Positions 1 to 11,459 of a DNA stretch of 64,000 nt are shown here, piece after piece. The notes below the pieces were generated by a model. The model did no database searches. It was not told where the DNA came from and was given only the letters and a program-made list of their open reading frames with translations. Position 1 is the stretch's first letter, and each line of letters starts with the position of its first letter. The stretch is from Trichosporon coremiiforme (taxonomy: Eukaryota > Basidiomycota > Tremellomycetes > Trichosporonales > Trichosporonaceae). The stretch covers positions 433,008 to 497,007 of the forward strand of contig BCJJ01000005.1 of the NCBI GenBank assembly GCA_039545355.1, given 5' to 3'. Made by a program: the position numbers and the translations under genes.

Positions 1-384
1 TGTGGCGGATAAAGCTGACACCAGATCTCGAGACCGAGGGCTGGCTCGAGTCGTTCCGCTCTGCCATGCTGCAGGTGCTGAGCCTCAGCAACCTGCACCT
101 CGTCACGTCCTGGCTCACGACGAAGATGGGCCTGAAGGCGCTAGTCGCAACCAAGGCGCCTAGTACCGCGCTCCTCGCGCGCTTGAACGATGCGTGGAAG
201 GGGAGAGCCCTCCGCCGCAAGCTTGTTGGTGAGCTTCGCCATCTCAACCATAGCTCCATGGCTGACGCCAGATGTGCTCGGTCAGACGCCTGGTAGCCGG
301 CGCGCGACGCTGACTGAGGTCGGAGAGCTGGTGTACGAGGTCGAGGGGCTGCAGCGTGCGCTAGTCCGTGATCTGTGGCCGTGA
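1..384 (+). CDS. Unidentified protein, C-terminal part, cut by window edge
   Basis: The 3' end of a gene that begins left of the window. The open frame runs from base 3 to 228 and starts with WRIKLTPDLETEGWLESF. A 43-nt intron (229-271, GTGAGC to CTGACGCCAG) joins in frame to an exon from 272 to the TGA at 382-384, ending ELVYEVEGLQRALVRDLWP. Without the intron the frame stops at TAG 294-296. The visible 112 or so residues have an amphipathic, helix-rich look but no family I recognise. It converges on the LRA3-like gene with 79 bp between stops, and nothing links it to rhamnose catabolism except position. The intron fits the short CTRAC-type introns of the other genes, which supports coding. 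Function unknown. Confidence 0.5.
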
Positions 385-463
385 ATCAAGCAAAATGCGA
401 ACACGTATGAGTCTATATGATCTGCGTTGCAATGTCTACACCCTATATAACCCTATGTAAAAC

Positions 464-1966
464 CTAGTGGGTGCCGTTCTCCGCGACACGGCCCTTGAGC
501 GCCTTCTTCTCGTCCTCTGTCCTGTCCTCGCCCGCGGATCCAAGGCCGTCAGACGGCTGGAAGAAGGCGCTGTAAGGGACGAGCTTCGCGTTGGGGTTGA
601 GCTCGAGACCCCATCCAGGCTTGTCGGTGACCTTGATGCGTCCGTTCTCGGGAAGGGGCTCGTCGATGAACAGGTCTCCGAACGAGGCGTGCACGCTCTC
701 TCCGTCGGGCGAGTTGGCGATGTACTCGCAGAACTCGGAGTTGGGGAACGACATGATGGCCTGGAACGAGTACGGCCCCGAGCCGTGCGGGACGACGGGG
801 ATGTCGTACGCGGCAGCCATGTTGGCGACCTTGATGAGCTCGGTCAGGCCGCCGAGCCACATGACGTCGGGCTGGATGATGGCGAGGTTCCGTCCCTCGA
901 TCAACTTGCGGAAGCCGTACTTGCTGTACTCGTGCTCGCCGGTCGTGAACTTGATATGGGGCAGGGCGCGGTGCAGCTCGGCGTGGCCGTCAAAGTCATC
1001 GGGGTGCAGGCACTCCTCCCACCACTCAATCTTGATGCCGGCCTGCTCGACGGCGCGCACGACCTCGATCGTGTACGGCACGTCGAGCGACATGTAGCAG
1101 TCCACCATGAGGGGGTAGTCCGGCCCAACCTGGTCCCGGCAGTCCTTCAGGAAAGCGACGTTCTTCCGGACACCCTCCTGGCCGTCGCTGGGTCCGTGGG
1201 GGAGCGGCACCTTGCTGCCCCAGAAGCCGAGCTTCTTGGCGACGCGCGGCTTGGGACCGGTGAGGTAAAGGGGGATGTCGGGCTTGGTCGCGCCGCCGAT
1301 CATCTTGTAGATGGGCTCGCCGCGGATCTTGCCGATCAGGTCCCAAATGGCGAGGTCGACGACAGAGATAGCAGCGAGGGGGAGACCCTTGCGGCCGTAG
1401 AACATGGACGCGCGGAACATCATGTCCCACATCTTGTTCGTGTCGCGCGGGTCCTGGCCCACGACGAAGCGCTTGTAGTGCTCCTCGATGAGCCAGCACG
1501 CGGGCGGGCCACCGAAACCAGTCGCGTAGCCGACCGTGCCGTCGGTCGCGGTCACCTTGACGAAGATGGAGCCGAGAACGCCGATACCCCACGACGTGCG
1601 CGAGGAGCGGTACTCCGGGTACTTGTGCATCGGGCACGAGATGTTGCCCTGCACGATCCAGTGCTGCTGCGCCTGGCGGTGGTAGTCGCCGCCAGAGCCC
1701 GTCGCGGACGGGATAAACGTCTCGAGCTTGGCCTGCGCGTTAGCGAGAGAGAGCCACAAGCGGATCGAGTGGTGAGTGAGCGCAAAAGCGCTGAGGATAC
1801 GAGCACAGCGAGTGTGCATCACCTGGCACTGCCGCGAGTACCGCAGCGGTTCGGTGGCATGAAGCCGAAGGTGCTCCGAGTCCGACGTTCCCAGCGCCGA
1901 GCCGGCTCATCCTAGTGTCTCACTCACGATGGTAGGCCACTCGTTGCTGGCAAGGTTCTTCGGCAT
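464..1966 (-). CDS. LRA3: L-rhamnonate dehydratase (enolase superfamily)
   Basis: Dehydrates L-rhamnonate to 2-keto-3-deoxy-L-rhamnonate, the third step of the non-phosphorylated fungal L-rhamnose pathway. Exon 1 (1966-1928) encodes MPKNLASNEWPTI. An intron (1927-1733, GTGAGT to CTAACGCGCAG) leads to exon 2 (1732-464), giving about 435 residues, close to the family's roughly 400. The ATG in exon 1 is preferred because the continuous frame upstream of 1732 is intron sequence. Enolase-superfamily signatures are all visible: metal ligands in LMVDCYMS, EWWEECL and TTGEHEY, the histidine in VVPHGSG, and the N-terminal GSGGDYHRQ and GFGGPPACW typical of fungal RhmD-like enzymes. It is transcribed divergently from the LRA1-like gene across a shared promoter. 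The alternative is another acid-sugar dehydratase of the mandelate racemase group; the neighbour makes rhamnonate the best call. Confidence 0.88.
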
Positions 1967-2823
1967 GGCGTTGGATTAGAGGATAAGACAAAGTGTTCGG
2001 CGAGCCGACCTGCGAGAACTTATATGTCGCTTGTCGCCGGAGCAGCGGGGCGCACGAGTTAACCGGGTCATCTGCGCCTCGGGGGATTGGGACCCCGGGA
2101 GGAGCGCGGCAGCGTCTGCGGGGAGTCTGGGAGGGCAGAGTAAGGAAGCACGATTGGCTCGGAGGGAGAGTCGGCGCGTCATTGTGCCGAGATGCGGAAC
2201 TGGTGTCAATGACAACTGGTCGGCTATCTGGTACGAGTGGGTGGATATCGCTGCTGGCTGGAGGTTCGGATCGGGTCTAACGCGACGGCCGTCAACGGGT
2301 CTCACGATGTGCGTCGGCAGCAATGAGGCTTTAGTTGCCGGTATGCACACAGATCGCTGGATCGGCGCGCGTGTTTGATGCGTGGCAGCCGTGTCAGCCA
2401 GCGTTGCACGGTGCTCGGTAGAATGATGCACCGAGCCGAGTGTCTGCCGCGAGATACCACCCACCGCCCAGCAAATCGGCTCTCCCCCCATCTTCCCTGT
2501 CGTGTACGCCCAACTTTTGTCAGAGCTCGACCGCGTGGAGCGTGTGCAGTGTGCAGTGTGCACATGCAGCATGTGACAGGCTGTCAGACTACCGACCCCC
2601 AGCCCTGGGCCCCACACGTAAAGTCACCGATCCAGGTGGGCGCCAGTAATGTGCAGCCCTGTCGGTCAAGATCCGGAACATGTCTTCTGCCGGGCCCGTA
2701 AAGACAGGCTTCATAATCCAGCGCGTCGGGGACACCCACCCCCGTCGTTGTCAACAAGTAGACCTCGCGTATATCTAATTCTCCGCCGACTCCGTTTCCG
2801 ACGACGATACGACCGAAAGTGAC
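1967..2823. promoter_or_regulatory. Shared divergent promoter of the L-rhamnose gene pair
   Basis: 857 bp lie between the two start codons of the divergent LRA3-like and LRA1-like genes, with no convincing gene of its own. Head-to-head arrangement suggests coordinated induction by L-rhamnose (inference). I see no certain TATA box or known binding site. Confidence 0.55.
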
Positions 2824-3745
2824 ATGGGAGACGCCGACGCGAATATGGCGGGACCGAGCACGACAAGCAGCCAGGCGCCGACCTCGAGACTGCTCCCGGA
2901 CAAGGTTGTGGTCATCACTGGAGCTAGCCAGGGCATTGGACGCGCCGTCGCTGTTGGTGGGTACACCTCTCGGGGACCACTGCCGTCCACCATGCTGAGA
3001 GATCTCGTGCTGCAGGCGGTACAGTGATAGCAGAACCGCGCTAACATCAGCATGCGCGCAGAACGGCGCCCGCCTCGTCGTCCACCATCTTGGCGAGTCG
3101 ACCCTCTCGGACGCTGAATCCCTCAAGTCCGACCTCGAAGCGAAGGGCACCTCCGTAGCCCTAGTTGCGGGCGACATCTCCCTCCCCTCCACGGCCGAAG
3201 CGATCGTCTCCGTCGCCCTTGAGACGTATGGCCGAATCGACGTCTTGGTGTCCAACGCGGGTATCTGCCCCTTCCACTCTTTCCTGGACATGCCGCTTCC
3301 TCTGTGGAACACGACGCACGACGTGAACCTGACGGGCTGTTTCCTCGTGACCCAAGCTGTTGCTAATGCAATGACGAAGACTGGCGGGGGTTCCATCGTC
3401 GCCATTTCGTCGATTTCCGCACTGATGGGAGGCGAGTTCCAGACGCATTACACGCCGACGAAAGCGGGGGTGAAGAGTCTGATGGAGAGTTGCGCCATCG
3501 CCCTGGGGCGATATGGGATCAGCTGTAACTCGGTTCTGCCAGGCACGATCCGGACCGCGATCAACGAGGAGGATCTGAGCAACGACGCAAAGCGCGAGGG
3601 CATGGAGGCCCGTACCCCGCTGAGGAGGCTGGGTCAGCCTGAGGACATTGCGGGACCTGTCGTGTTCTTTGCGAGCGACATGAGTGCATACTGCACTGGC
3701 GCATCGTTGCTTGTCGATGGTGGTGCGGCCATCTCGCTGCAGTGA
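2824..3745 (+). CDS. LRA1: L-rhamnose 1-dehydrogenase (short-chain dehydrogenase)
   Basis: Oxidises L-rhamnose to L-rhamnono-lactone, the first step of the pathway that the neighbouring dehydratase continues. Exon 1 (2824-2956) and exon 2 (3051-3745) flank a 94-nt intron ending CTAACATCAG; the product is about 275 residues. The splice is chosen because it restores ACAQ between GRAVAV and NGARLVVHH, the exact spacing of the family, whereas the later AG would delete four residues. SDR features are the Rossmann TGASQGIG motif, VSNAG, the catalytic Ser in SSISAL and the YTPTK (YxxxK) active site. The run SALMGGEFQTHYTPTKAG and the PGTIRTAINEEDL segment closely resemble the yeast L-rhamnose dehydrogenase as I remember it. 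An N-terminal extension of about 20 Ser/Thr-rich residues precedes the domain; the second Met (residue 8) is an alternative start. Confidence 0.87.
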
Positions 3746-5292
3746 TAGTGAGTGGGGGAAGTCATTCATGTTGTAACATCGTAAGCATGTATTCATCGAC
3801 AGCAAGCGGGCTGTGGTCGGGTTTCCCGGCCACAGTCCGGGCAGCTACGGGAAGCTAACGTGCTAGCGCTCTGCCGTGCGATGACAACACGAAAGCGCAG
3901 ACCGCAGACTGACTAGCGCGATACGTGCTCACGACAGGTCGTCAGTGCTTAACGTGCTATGGACGTTTACGTGACGCTCGGAGAAGCCAGGCAGGACAAA
4001 CCGGCGACCTTGCCTCCTCTGGACACAGATCCATGTGGCATTCGCACACGAATTCGAACATTTTCCTCGTCTCAAGTGATCAGCGTGGAGAGCGACTTGT
4101 ATGCGGTCAAACTTGAGGCTACAGTGACGCGTTGATGTTGTATTTTCCCGCTACGGTGATGCGTTGACAGTGTCCCGCATATTGACTCCAGGCTTGCCGA
4201 AGCCAGGCGAGGTCCTCTCGTCGCCATGGCGGGAAGTGAGAGCGTCGCCGAAAGCGGTCAAGCGTAGCGTCCCCGCCGGGCAGAGCTTAACCACTAATGC
4301 GTACCTGTTGTTAGCATGTGCTGCCACCCCCATCGACGTCACGAATTGCATTGAAGTTCGTGTGAAACGCACTCGAGGACGAAACGCCCTCACGGAACAG
4401 CACGGAACAGCACGGCACAGGCGGGGGAGTGACAGACCAGACACGCCGCTACTCCCCTTTCAGACGTGGGCAGCCGTTATCGCCCACACGGCGTGCACGG
4501 GTCTGGGGGTGTGCATTGTGAATGCACTGTGCAGCGTGTAACGTGCAGACACTGTCGAGTAGCACGCGGGATATCTCTGATCCGGAAGTGCAGAGATTCG
4601 CCAACGTGCACGTGCCGCTGTCCCCGAGTCCCACTTGCGCGGTCCCCGCAAGCGCCGACGTGTCGTCCTTGTCCTTGCGTCCTCGGTTCCCTCGGTCCCC
4701 GTCCCTCCATCGCCTTGGTCGGTCCCAAGACAACAAGGCGGGACCTTGGGTCCCTTCAAGCGCTGTATAGTAAGACAAAAAGGTAGACGCGATCGAAAAC
4801 GCTGCAGACGGTTGGTCGCGCAGCACAACTCACCAGGACACCGAGCCATCCGGGTAATTGGCCATTTCTCCCGATCTGCTGTTCTTCCGGACCGAGAAAC
4901 CGAGTCCCGCTGAGGGGCCGTTTCCTTGATCCCAGAGCCCCATGCTAGGCCAAGTTAATCTCGGACAGGACAGTCACCATGTGCTGCGTACATGTACGCG
5001 CGTCATGCAGCTGAACGTTGTTCCGCCTCGAATGCTCCGACAGAGTAGTGAGTGTGAATGTGTTGTGTGCTCATGCATGTGCTAGTGATACAGATGAGGC
5101 ATGGCGTAGTGGCTCCATCATGAAGACAGGCCCGAGCTGCCGAAGCCCGCCGCCCAAGGCAGATTGTGGAGACTGCGGGGGTGGTCGTCTATGGTGAATG
5201 AACGCTGTGCTAGGCGTTGAGTCGTCCAGTAATTATTATAAGGCTGATATCGTTCTGAAGTCTAGGCTAGGTGTACCAGAGGCTAGAGGGGC
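3746..5292. other. Gene-poor interval
   Basis: About 1.5 kb between the rhamnose dehydrogenase and the small coiled-coil gene. Short open frames on both strands have no recognisable motifs, and I found no tRNA and no credible exon series. Confidence 0.5.
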
Positions 5293-5624
5293 TTATGACT
5301 CGCTCCGCCGCCGCTTAGCTTCGTCAAACTGCTCCTTCAGCTTCTCCAGCTCTCGTCCGACTGCTTCCAATGCCTTCTGGGCTTCTGTCGGATCCATGCC
5401 TGCAGCTAACACAGCGGCGATCCGGTCCTCGAGCTCGAGGAAAAGCGCCATCAGCGAGTCTGCAGTCAGCTCCTGCCACCGCAGGGAAGGGTCGCACCAT
5501 AGTCCTCCTCGGTAACGTCGAGTTCGGGGGGTGGCGAGATCTTGGGCGAAGGAGACGGCTTGGGCAACGGAGTCATGGACATGGGCGGGGTCGTGAATGG
5601 TCGTGGAAGGAGTGCGAGAGCCAT
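5293..5624 (-). CDS. Small predicted coiled-coil protein, function unknown
   Basis: Two exons, 5624-5498 and 5459-5293, joined across a 38-nt intron (GTGCGA to CTGACTGCAG), give about 97 residues. The N-terminal half is Pro/Ser-rich (MALALLPRPFTTPPMSM, then PLPKPSPSPKISPPPELDV). After the splice the protein becomes a highly charged helix, EEDYDSLMALFLELEDRI, then a segment with heptad-like Leu/Ala spacing ending EKLKEQFDEAKRRRSES. The frame switches exactly at the intron, and unspliced translation stops soon after, which supports a real gene. A TATA-like sequence lies about 50 bp upstream of the ATG. I do not recognise the family; a small assembly factor or subunit of a coiled-coil complex is possible but unproven. 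Confidence 0.55.
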
Positions 5625-5674
5625 GTTTGTCTTTAATGGGTGGGCTCGGGGCGCGGCGATCGAGATGTGAAGGT

Positions 5675-5682
5675 CTATATAG
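5675..5682 (-). promoter_or_regulatory. TATA-like box of the small coiled-coil gene
   Basis: CTATATAGA on the minus strand, about 50 bp before the ATG at 5624. Confidence 0.4.
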
Positions 5683-8284
5683 ACGAGGGGATACTGGTGC
5701 ACCGCAAAACTCGCCGAGATATAGAGCTGCGCGCAGCTCAAGCGTCCAGAGCAGGCAGAGGTCTAGGGCATGGAGCGCGATCGCTGACGGTAAGCATTAG
5801 CTGAGAAACAGCATGCTCAGGGTGCGGCTGGGTTCCGGGATCCGAAGTTTGGAGCCCGCATGAGACACGCCGTGCGCGGTAGTCCTGGTGGATATCCTAT
5901 CTCCTGTGGAACGCATTCATGGCGAAGCGTAAGCGTAGGCTGGATTGGCACGGTGGCATGGTGGCATTGGCGCAAGCGGCGTGCGGGGCATGCATGCGCG
6001 CTGAGCTGAGCTAGCTGCCGAGTTGAAACGCCGCCCAGCCGCTGGCCTCTCCAGTGCGTGCAGTGCGAGCGGGCTGCACTGCAAGCCCTCACTCGAGCCT
6101 GCTGTAGCCCTTCGCACAGCGTGGGACACTGAGGGGTTAATGACAGGCGGAGCAACTACCAAGTCGACCAGCTTCCGGAGCCAGGAGCCAGGAGCAAGGC
6201 GGTGGGTCGTACCTCGTTTCGGTACCTACAGCACCTGCCTTTGTTCTTGAGCCTGATGGCCGGCAGCCTGTACCTTGGGGAGCACATGGGTTCCGGGCGC
6301 ACGAGGATTACGATATGTACGAGAGCAGGGAGCGGCATCGGCTAAGTGGCCGAGATTGGGATTTTTGGGTGTGGGCCGAGTGGGATGCTCGCTCAACAGA
6401 GTTGACACGCAGAGAGGGGCAGGGGGAACCATGTGATGCGCCGTTCCTGCTCCTGCGGCTCGCAACGCGGTGACTGCCTGTTCGAGGTGGTGCATGCGGT
6501 GTTCACCATGACATAACGCCTGACGACGTAGAGGATCTCAGCTCACGCTCCGCTTTCAGGTCGAAATTGGCATGCGCTAGCGACTGCAACCACTCACTGC
6601 CGCCTGCTACCGTCGGCACTGTCCTTCCGCATGCCGCGCTGCCGAATGACCCATGCAGAGTTCGAGAGTGTGCAGCACCTGTACCCAATTACACTCACCA
6701 GCCGGGCCTCAGGGGACCATAATACTCCGCTGTCTGTGTTGTCCCATCCCACATTCGCCGTTGAATGCGTACTTGGAATTTGTGTATGACTCTGTAACTA
6801 ACCAGCGTCGCGAAGAACAGCTGACCCGGGAGACATTGTCAAAGTAGTAGGAGCAAGCGACACAGTTGCGGCGACGTCCCCGCCGTTCCTTCGACTCCTT
6901 CCATCATGTTCCTGTCGGCCCCGCGTCCTGTCCTGCGGTGGAACTCTGGGGTTTGGTGCTGGGTATACCTGACAACCCTGCGCAATGGTCACTGTCATTG
7001 TCAAACGAGCTGTTTAGTTGTTCGGATCTCTACGAAATGATCGCAACCCTAGTCGCTTGTGTTGAAAGTAGGAGCGGCAGGCGCCACGACGACGACGACG
7101 ACGGGCGCGGGGCTAGGGCGGACTCGAGCTGCTGCGGTGGTACGCTGAAACCCGTGAGCCACCACTGGACATTCCAGCTCTTGTGTTCCAGCTGCTGTGC
7201 GCTGTGCGTTCCAAGACTTCAGACATTCCAGGCCATGCACTCTGCGTTCCACACATCGGCGCATGCCCGCACCATGCTGTAAGCATACTCGGACGCAAGC
7301 GTAAGCATAACTGGCGCGCGCAAATGAACTGACGGCACAGCCAACACCAGACTTGCGGTGAAGTGTTGATCACAAACACTCTCGACCGGGCCTGCACTCA
7401 CTGTAGGCTAGGCTATGTCTGGCCGCGCATCGAAGTCGTTAAGAGCGCATCATCAGCGCTTTCCAAGGGGATGGGGCCTACGATACCGCTCAAACTAGAC
7501 TCTGGCGCTCAGAGCCCTCGTATTGTCGGGGTAGTCACCTCGCGAGACTCGGCAGACGACCAGCGCAACACAGATGTCGTCCAGACCGTTTCAGACTCTG
7601 CCTAGCCAACGCTTGTTGACCGAGCGAGCCACTCTGCTGAGCGAACCGCCTGACGAGCCCCTTATCAAGGCTCAAGTTGGGAAGCTGGGAAGCTGGCCGT
7701 TTCGGCCGCCGGCTGTTCTCCGATGCATTCGGCAGCAGCAGGGCAGGATGCGCAGGAGGCGCAGGAGAGACCTCACATTCGAGCCAACAGACACCGCAGG
7801 AGCTTCCTTATCTCTTGACGGCGGATTGACGGCGGATTGACGGCTTGGCGCTAGACCATCTCGCTTTCGTCGCTTCAATCGGCTACGACAAACCCCACCA
7901 AAGTCAGCCGCACCATTGCTTTCATTCTCCGACACAAACCGGCCCAAACCGCCCTGCAGACTTCTGCGGCCCTCGTGATCTTTGGGGCGGAGCATGGCTG
8001 CATTGTGGTTTGATGCGTTCTGCCTCGTCTGCATCGAGTGGCCATTCGCACCTCACACATGAGGTGGCTGCTGTTGCGGGGATTGATAGCTCTGGTGAGC
8101 TTCTCTGCCGTGTCCAACTATTGCGCCGCTGCCGATCAGTCCCTCCGCCCCTGTCCTCCGCATGTATATTCCGCAGACTTACCCCGCAAAGTGCCGATCC
8201 TCCACCCCCCCCCCCCCTTTCACCTGTCCGGCGTCACGACTCTGCAACTCCCAAAAACGCTGCATGCCGTCGCAAACATGCACA
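5683..8284. other. Gene-poor interval
   Basis: About 2.6 kb with only short, motif-free open frames on both strands. A run of C with one interruption occurs near 8205-8217. I see no gene here, though short multi-exon genes cannot be excluded. Confidence 0.45.
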
Positions 8285-8391
8285 GGTCACGACGGGGATC
8301 GAACCCGCAATCTTCTGATTACCCTGCATCCCCGCGATGACCGCGGAGACGGGTGTCGTAGTCAAACGCCTTGCCATTGGGCCACGCGACC
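8285..8391 (-). tRNA. tRNA-Arg(ACG) with intron
   Basis: On the minus strand GGTCGCG at the 5' end pairs with CGTGACC at the 3' end (one G-U). A D-arm (GTGGCCCAATGGC), an anticodon stem of TTTGA with TCAGA, and a T-arm with GGTTCGATCC are visible. The loop reads CT-ACG-A, so the anticodon is ACG (arginine, CGU). About 35 nt interrupt the loop one base 3' of the anticodon, the canonical position for nuclear tRNA introns. An oligo-T terminator is weak next to the gene; TTTTT occurs about 30 nt downstream. Confidence 0.9.
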
Positions 8392-8537
8392 GATACCCTC
8401 CTCTCGGGCCGGAGGGGGTCGGGGGCATCGGCGCGGGTGCGAGCGCTGTCTCCCTGAGTTGCGCACCGTAAGAGAAAGGAGAGGAGGAGGAGGAGGAGAG
8501 ATGTAATGAGCCGCATGCATAGCAGAGAAGAGTAGAA

Positions 8538-8564
8538 TAGTGTAAATAGTGTAAATAGTGTAAT
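8538..8564. repeat. Short tandem repeat, unit TAGTGTAAA
   Basis: Three copies of a 9-bp unit in the spacer between the tRNA-Arg and the SNG1-type gene. Confidence 0.75.
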
Positions 8565-8712
8565 GTTACAATTAGGAGTTCTATCACGAACTGAAGGATG
8601 GGCGAGGTGCCACCACCCGTCAATTTCTATTGTCCAAATATATATTCCACTTTACCTCCTCCCGGTCTTCCTCCTTCCTTCCTTCTTCATGCGCATCTAG
8701 CGGTGCGCGGGC

Positions 8713-10549
8713 TTAGACCGAGTTGACCCTTCCATCCGGCAGCCTGATGTCGTCCTCCATCTCGCCCGTGGCACGACGGTGCGCGTTGACGGCGTGCCGA
8801 CGGGTCCACCAAGTGGCGAGGGAGATGGTGATGACCGACACGCCGACCCAGCCCAGGAGAATGCCGCAGTTCATTCCCAATTGGTTGCGAGTGTTGAAGA
8901 TGATGGTCCGCACGGCCTATAGTGTCAGCGTTGCGCTCGCAGATGCCAAGAGGATCGAAGAATGGACAAAGGAGGGATGGAGGGACTGGTGGAGTGGAGG
9001 GATGGAAGAAAGGGGAGGTGGAGGTGGAGGTGGAGTTGACTTACCCGACTAGCGTTGTAGAACGGCACAGCGACGCCGTACCTGTAGATCCAGGGCTGGA
9101 GCTCGTGCGGGAGAGTGACCACGCTCACGTTAACAATGATAAGCGGGATGAGGAAAAAGCTGATGAAGCGCGGCCCCACAATCGTGATCATGAACTCTGT
9201 CGCGAATCCCACACTCGCCATGCCGAGGTACAAGATGAAGGCCCAGAGGAAGAATCCGCCCGCGTACGTGAAGTGCGCGCCAAAGTTGATCTTGAAGGGG
9301 AGGTTGATCATGGCGAAGAAGAAGGAGAGGGGCAGGTAGAGAATAAGCGGGAGGCAGATACGGTAGATGATGTAGTTGCCCGTGGACATGTACGGCGCGA
9401 TGATCTCGCGGCACGCGTTGTTCGTCATTGTGATGATGAAACTGAAGATGAGCATGTAGATTAGGCCGACGAGTGTGATGGCCGTCGCGACGGGCTGGTC
9501 GTAAGGGCGGAGGTTCATCGGATGGTAGCTGATCGGGGTCGAGAGCGTCGTCGGCGCGCGCGCGAGAGCTTGAACGGATTGAGCCGAGGCAGAAGAGAGG
9601 TACTGCGACACGCTCTCCGCGCTCATCTTGCTCGTGACCTGGCCGACGTCCCTCTGGAGTGCGGGCAGCAGATAACTGCCAATCGCCGTCTCAGAGCGCG
9701 CCTGGGCATAAACGATCTGAACCAGATTCCTTCCATCATAACTGCTGTCGGCAGTCTCCCTCGCCCTCGTCAGATTCGCTGTAGCCCCCTCCATCACGAC
9801 AACAGAGGCCCAGGCCCCCTCCTGGACGATGTCGTTGTAGATGTCGTCCATGGTGGGGAACTCGTCCGGCGAAGTGTAAAAGTAATGCGGCGTGTTCTGC
9901 GGTCCGTCGAGCGCGAGCAAAGAGTTGGACAGTTCGGAACCGATCGCGCCGCCGTCACGGTCGATGACGCGCACGGCGAGCCGGTTCACGTACTTGTCCG
10001 CCTTCCAGAGCGAACCCCAGTAGACGGGCGCGCACAACCACATGACTAGGATCGTGATTATGCACGTGCCGGCGTAGATCTTGTAGACGATTTTGCGCAG
10101 CGGGGCGAGCTCGGGGTCGAAGACTGGTCATCATTAGCTTGGTTCATCGTGCCACCTGTCGCTTCACACTACCGCCGCTCCGCCGACGCCCCCCTCAGAC
10201 CCCGGCGAATGACTAGGGAACGACAGGCGAGACACAAACTCTACTCACATCCGTGATGGAACTTCTTGGCGCCCGGGGGAGGGGGCGGGCCCGGACCCAT
10301 CATGCCCGGCTTGGGTGGTCCGCCAGCCGGCGGTCCACCTGCTCCATTCGGCGCCTCCTGCGGCGGCTTCTCATTCACCTCGACCGGCTCGGACTTGGCC
10401 AGCGTGTCCCTCGTCCGTCCCATAGAGTCCAGTGTCGGTGTGCGGGACAGAGTCTGGCGGGAATCGTAGACTTCGGGGTGGTGCGGATACTCGATGCCCT
10501 GTGGGGGAACGGCGGGGATGCGCGCTGATTGCGGAGAGGTGGACTCCAT
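8713..10549 (-). CDS. SNG1-type DUF3533 membrane protein
   Basis: Three exons (10549-10249, 10123-9045, 8916-8713) encode about 527 residues. The cytosolic N-terminus is Pro/Gly-rich with a GGPPAGGPPKP run. It is followed by FFDPELAPLRKIVYKIYAG and a first membrane segment (TCIITILVMWLCAPVYWGS). A large extracytosolic domain of about 200 residues follows, then a block of five or so membrane helices (from VATAITLVGLIYMLIFSFII through NQLGMNCGILLGWVGVSVI) and a short charged tail. This one-TM, big loop, multi-TM layout is that of the yeast SNG1/DUF3533 family, linked to resistance to nitrosoguanidine and other stresses and to membrane lipid asymmetry. Both introns (125 and 128 nt) are long for this window. 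Substrate or partner cannot be read from sequence. Confidence 0.8.
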
Positions 10550-11459
10550 CCCGGAGTCGGTCGATTGTTTGGCTTGGCGGGGCGGTTGGTCGGACGAAAA
10601 TAGAACTTGGTGGAGGATGTCGGGTGTGCGAGTGAGGTGAGGCAGTGACGACGAGGAGTGAAGTAGCTGAAGTAGCTGTGAAGATGAGTTGGAAGAGGTG
10701 GAGCTCGTACCGGTGAAGAGAGCGTGTGAGACTGACAGAAGACAGGAGTGATTGTGATGCAAAGACGTGCTCCGCTTTATAAAGGGTGGATCGGCGTTGA
10801 TGCGCTCAACTCTGAATCTTGCGGAACCTTGCTCAGGCATGTAGCGGACGCACCTGAGGGGCAACCCCGGTCCCCGAGGCCAGCCAAGGCCCTGAGGCTC
10901 GTGCACCTGGGGAGTTGCGCCCTACTAACCGGGTGCCAAACCCGACTTGTCATACTTGTAATAGACCGAATTAGGACATGGCTAATCGCACGTGGGAGCT
11001 TGTCACCGAGTCGATTAGATAGCTGGGTATTGCATCGGGCACGAGAAGCACGAATAGTCACCCAAGCCCGGGGTCAGGACGGTCGGTCAGATGCGTGCCG
11101 TGCAGCCGAACGGGTGACGCTGGCGGAGTACGACGGAAGCATTCTCTCGGATCCGCTATCAATGTTACCCCCCGTTTTGACTTGTCTCACCGGGTGAGTG
11201 CACGACGGCGACCAGGCGACCACATCCCAGATCTCGAGCCAAGCCACTCGTTGCGATCGGCTCCTTTTAGAACTGAAGCTGACCGATCCATTCATCCCAT
11301 CACATCGTCATCACATCGGCATCGCCACCATCGCTACCATCGCTTATTAAGCGTTATCGGCCCCGTTTCAGCCCATGAGGTGCATAGAGATTAAGCTACG
11401 AATAGTCTTTTTACGATTGATTGCAGGTTGTTGGGGTGAGGTCGTGTTGCGTGCTCGGC
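10550..11459. other. Spacer with SNG1-type promoter
   Basis: 910 bp between the SNG1-type start and the glycogen synthase stop. A palindromic TTTATAAA at 10776-10783 lies about 230 bp upstream of the SNG1-type ATG and could be its TATA box. No gene is visible. Confidence 0.45.

Noticed and set aside
467..1915. Long open frame (482 codons) on the plus strand
   Set aside because: Lies opposite the L-rhamnonate dehydratase; high GC third positions keep the antisense frame open. No family motif.
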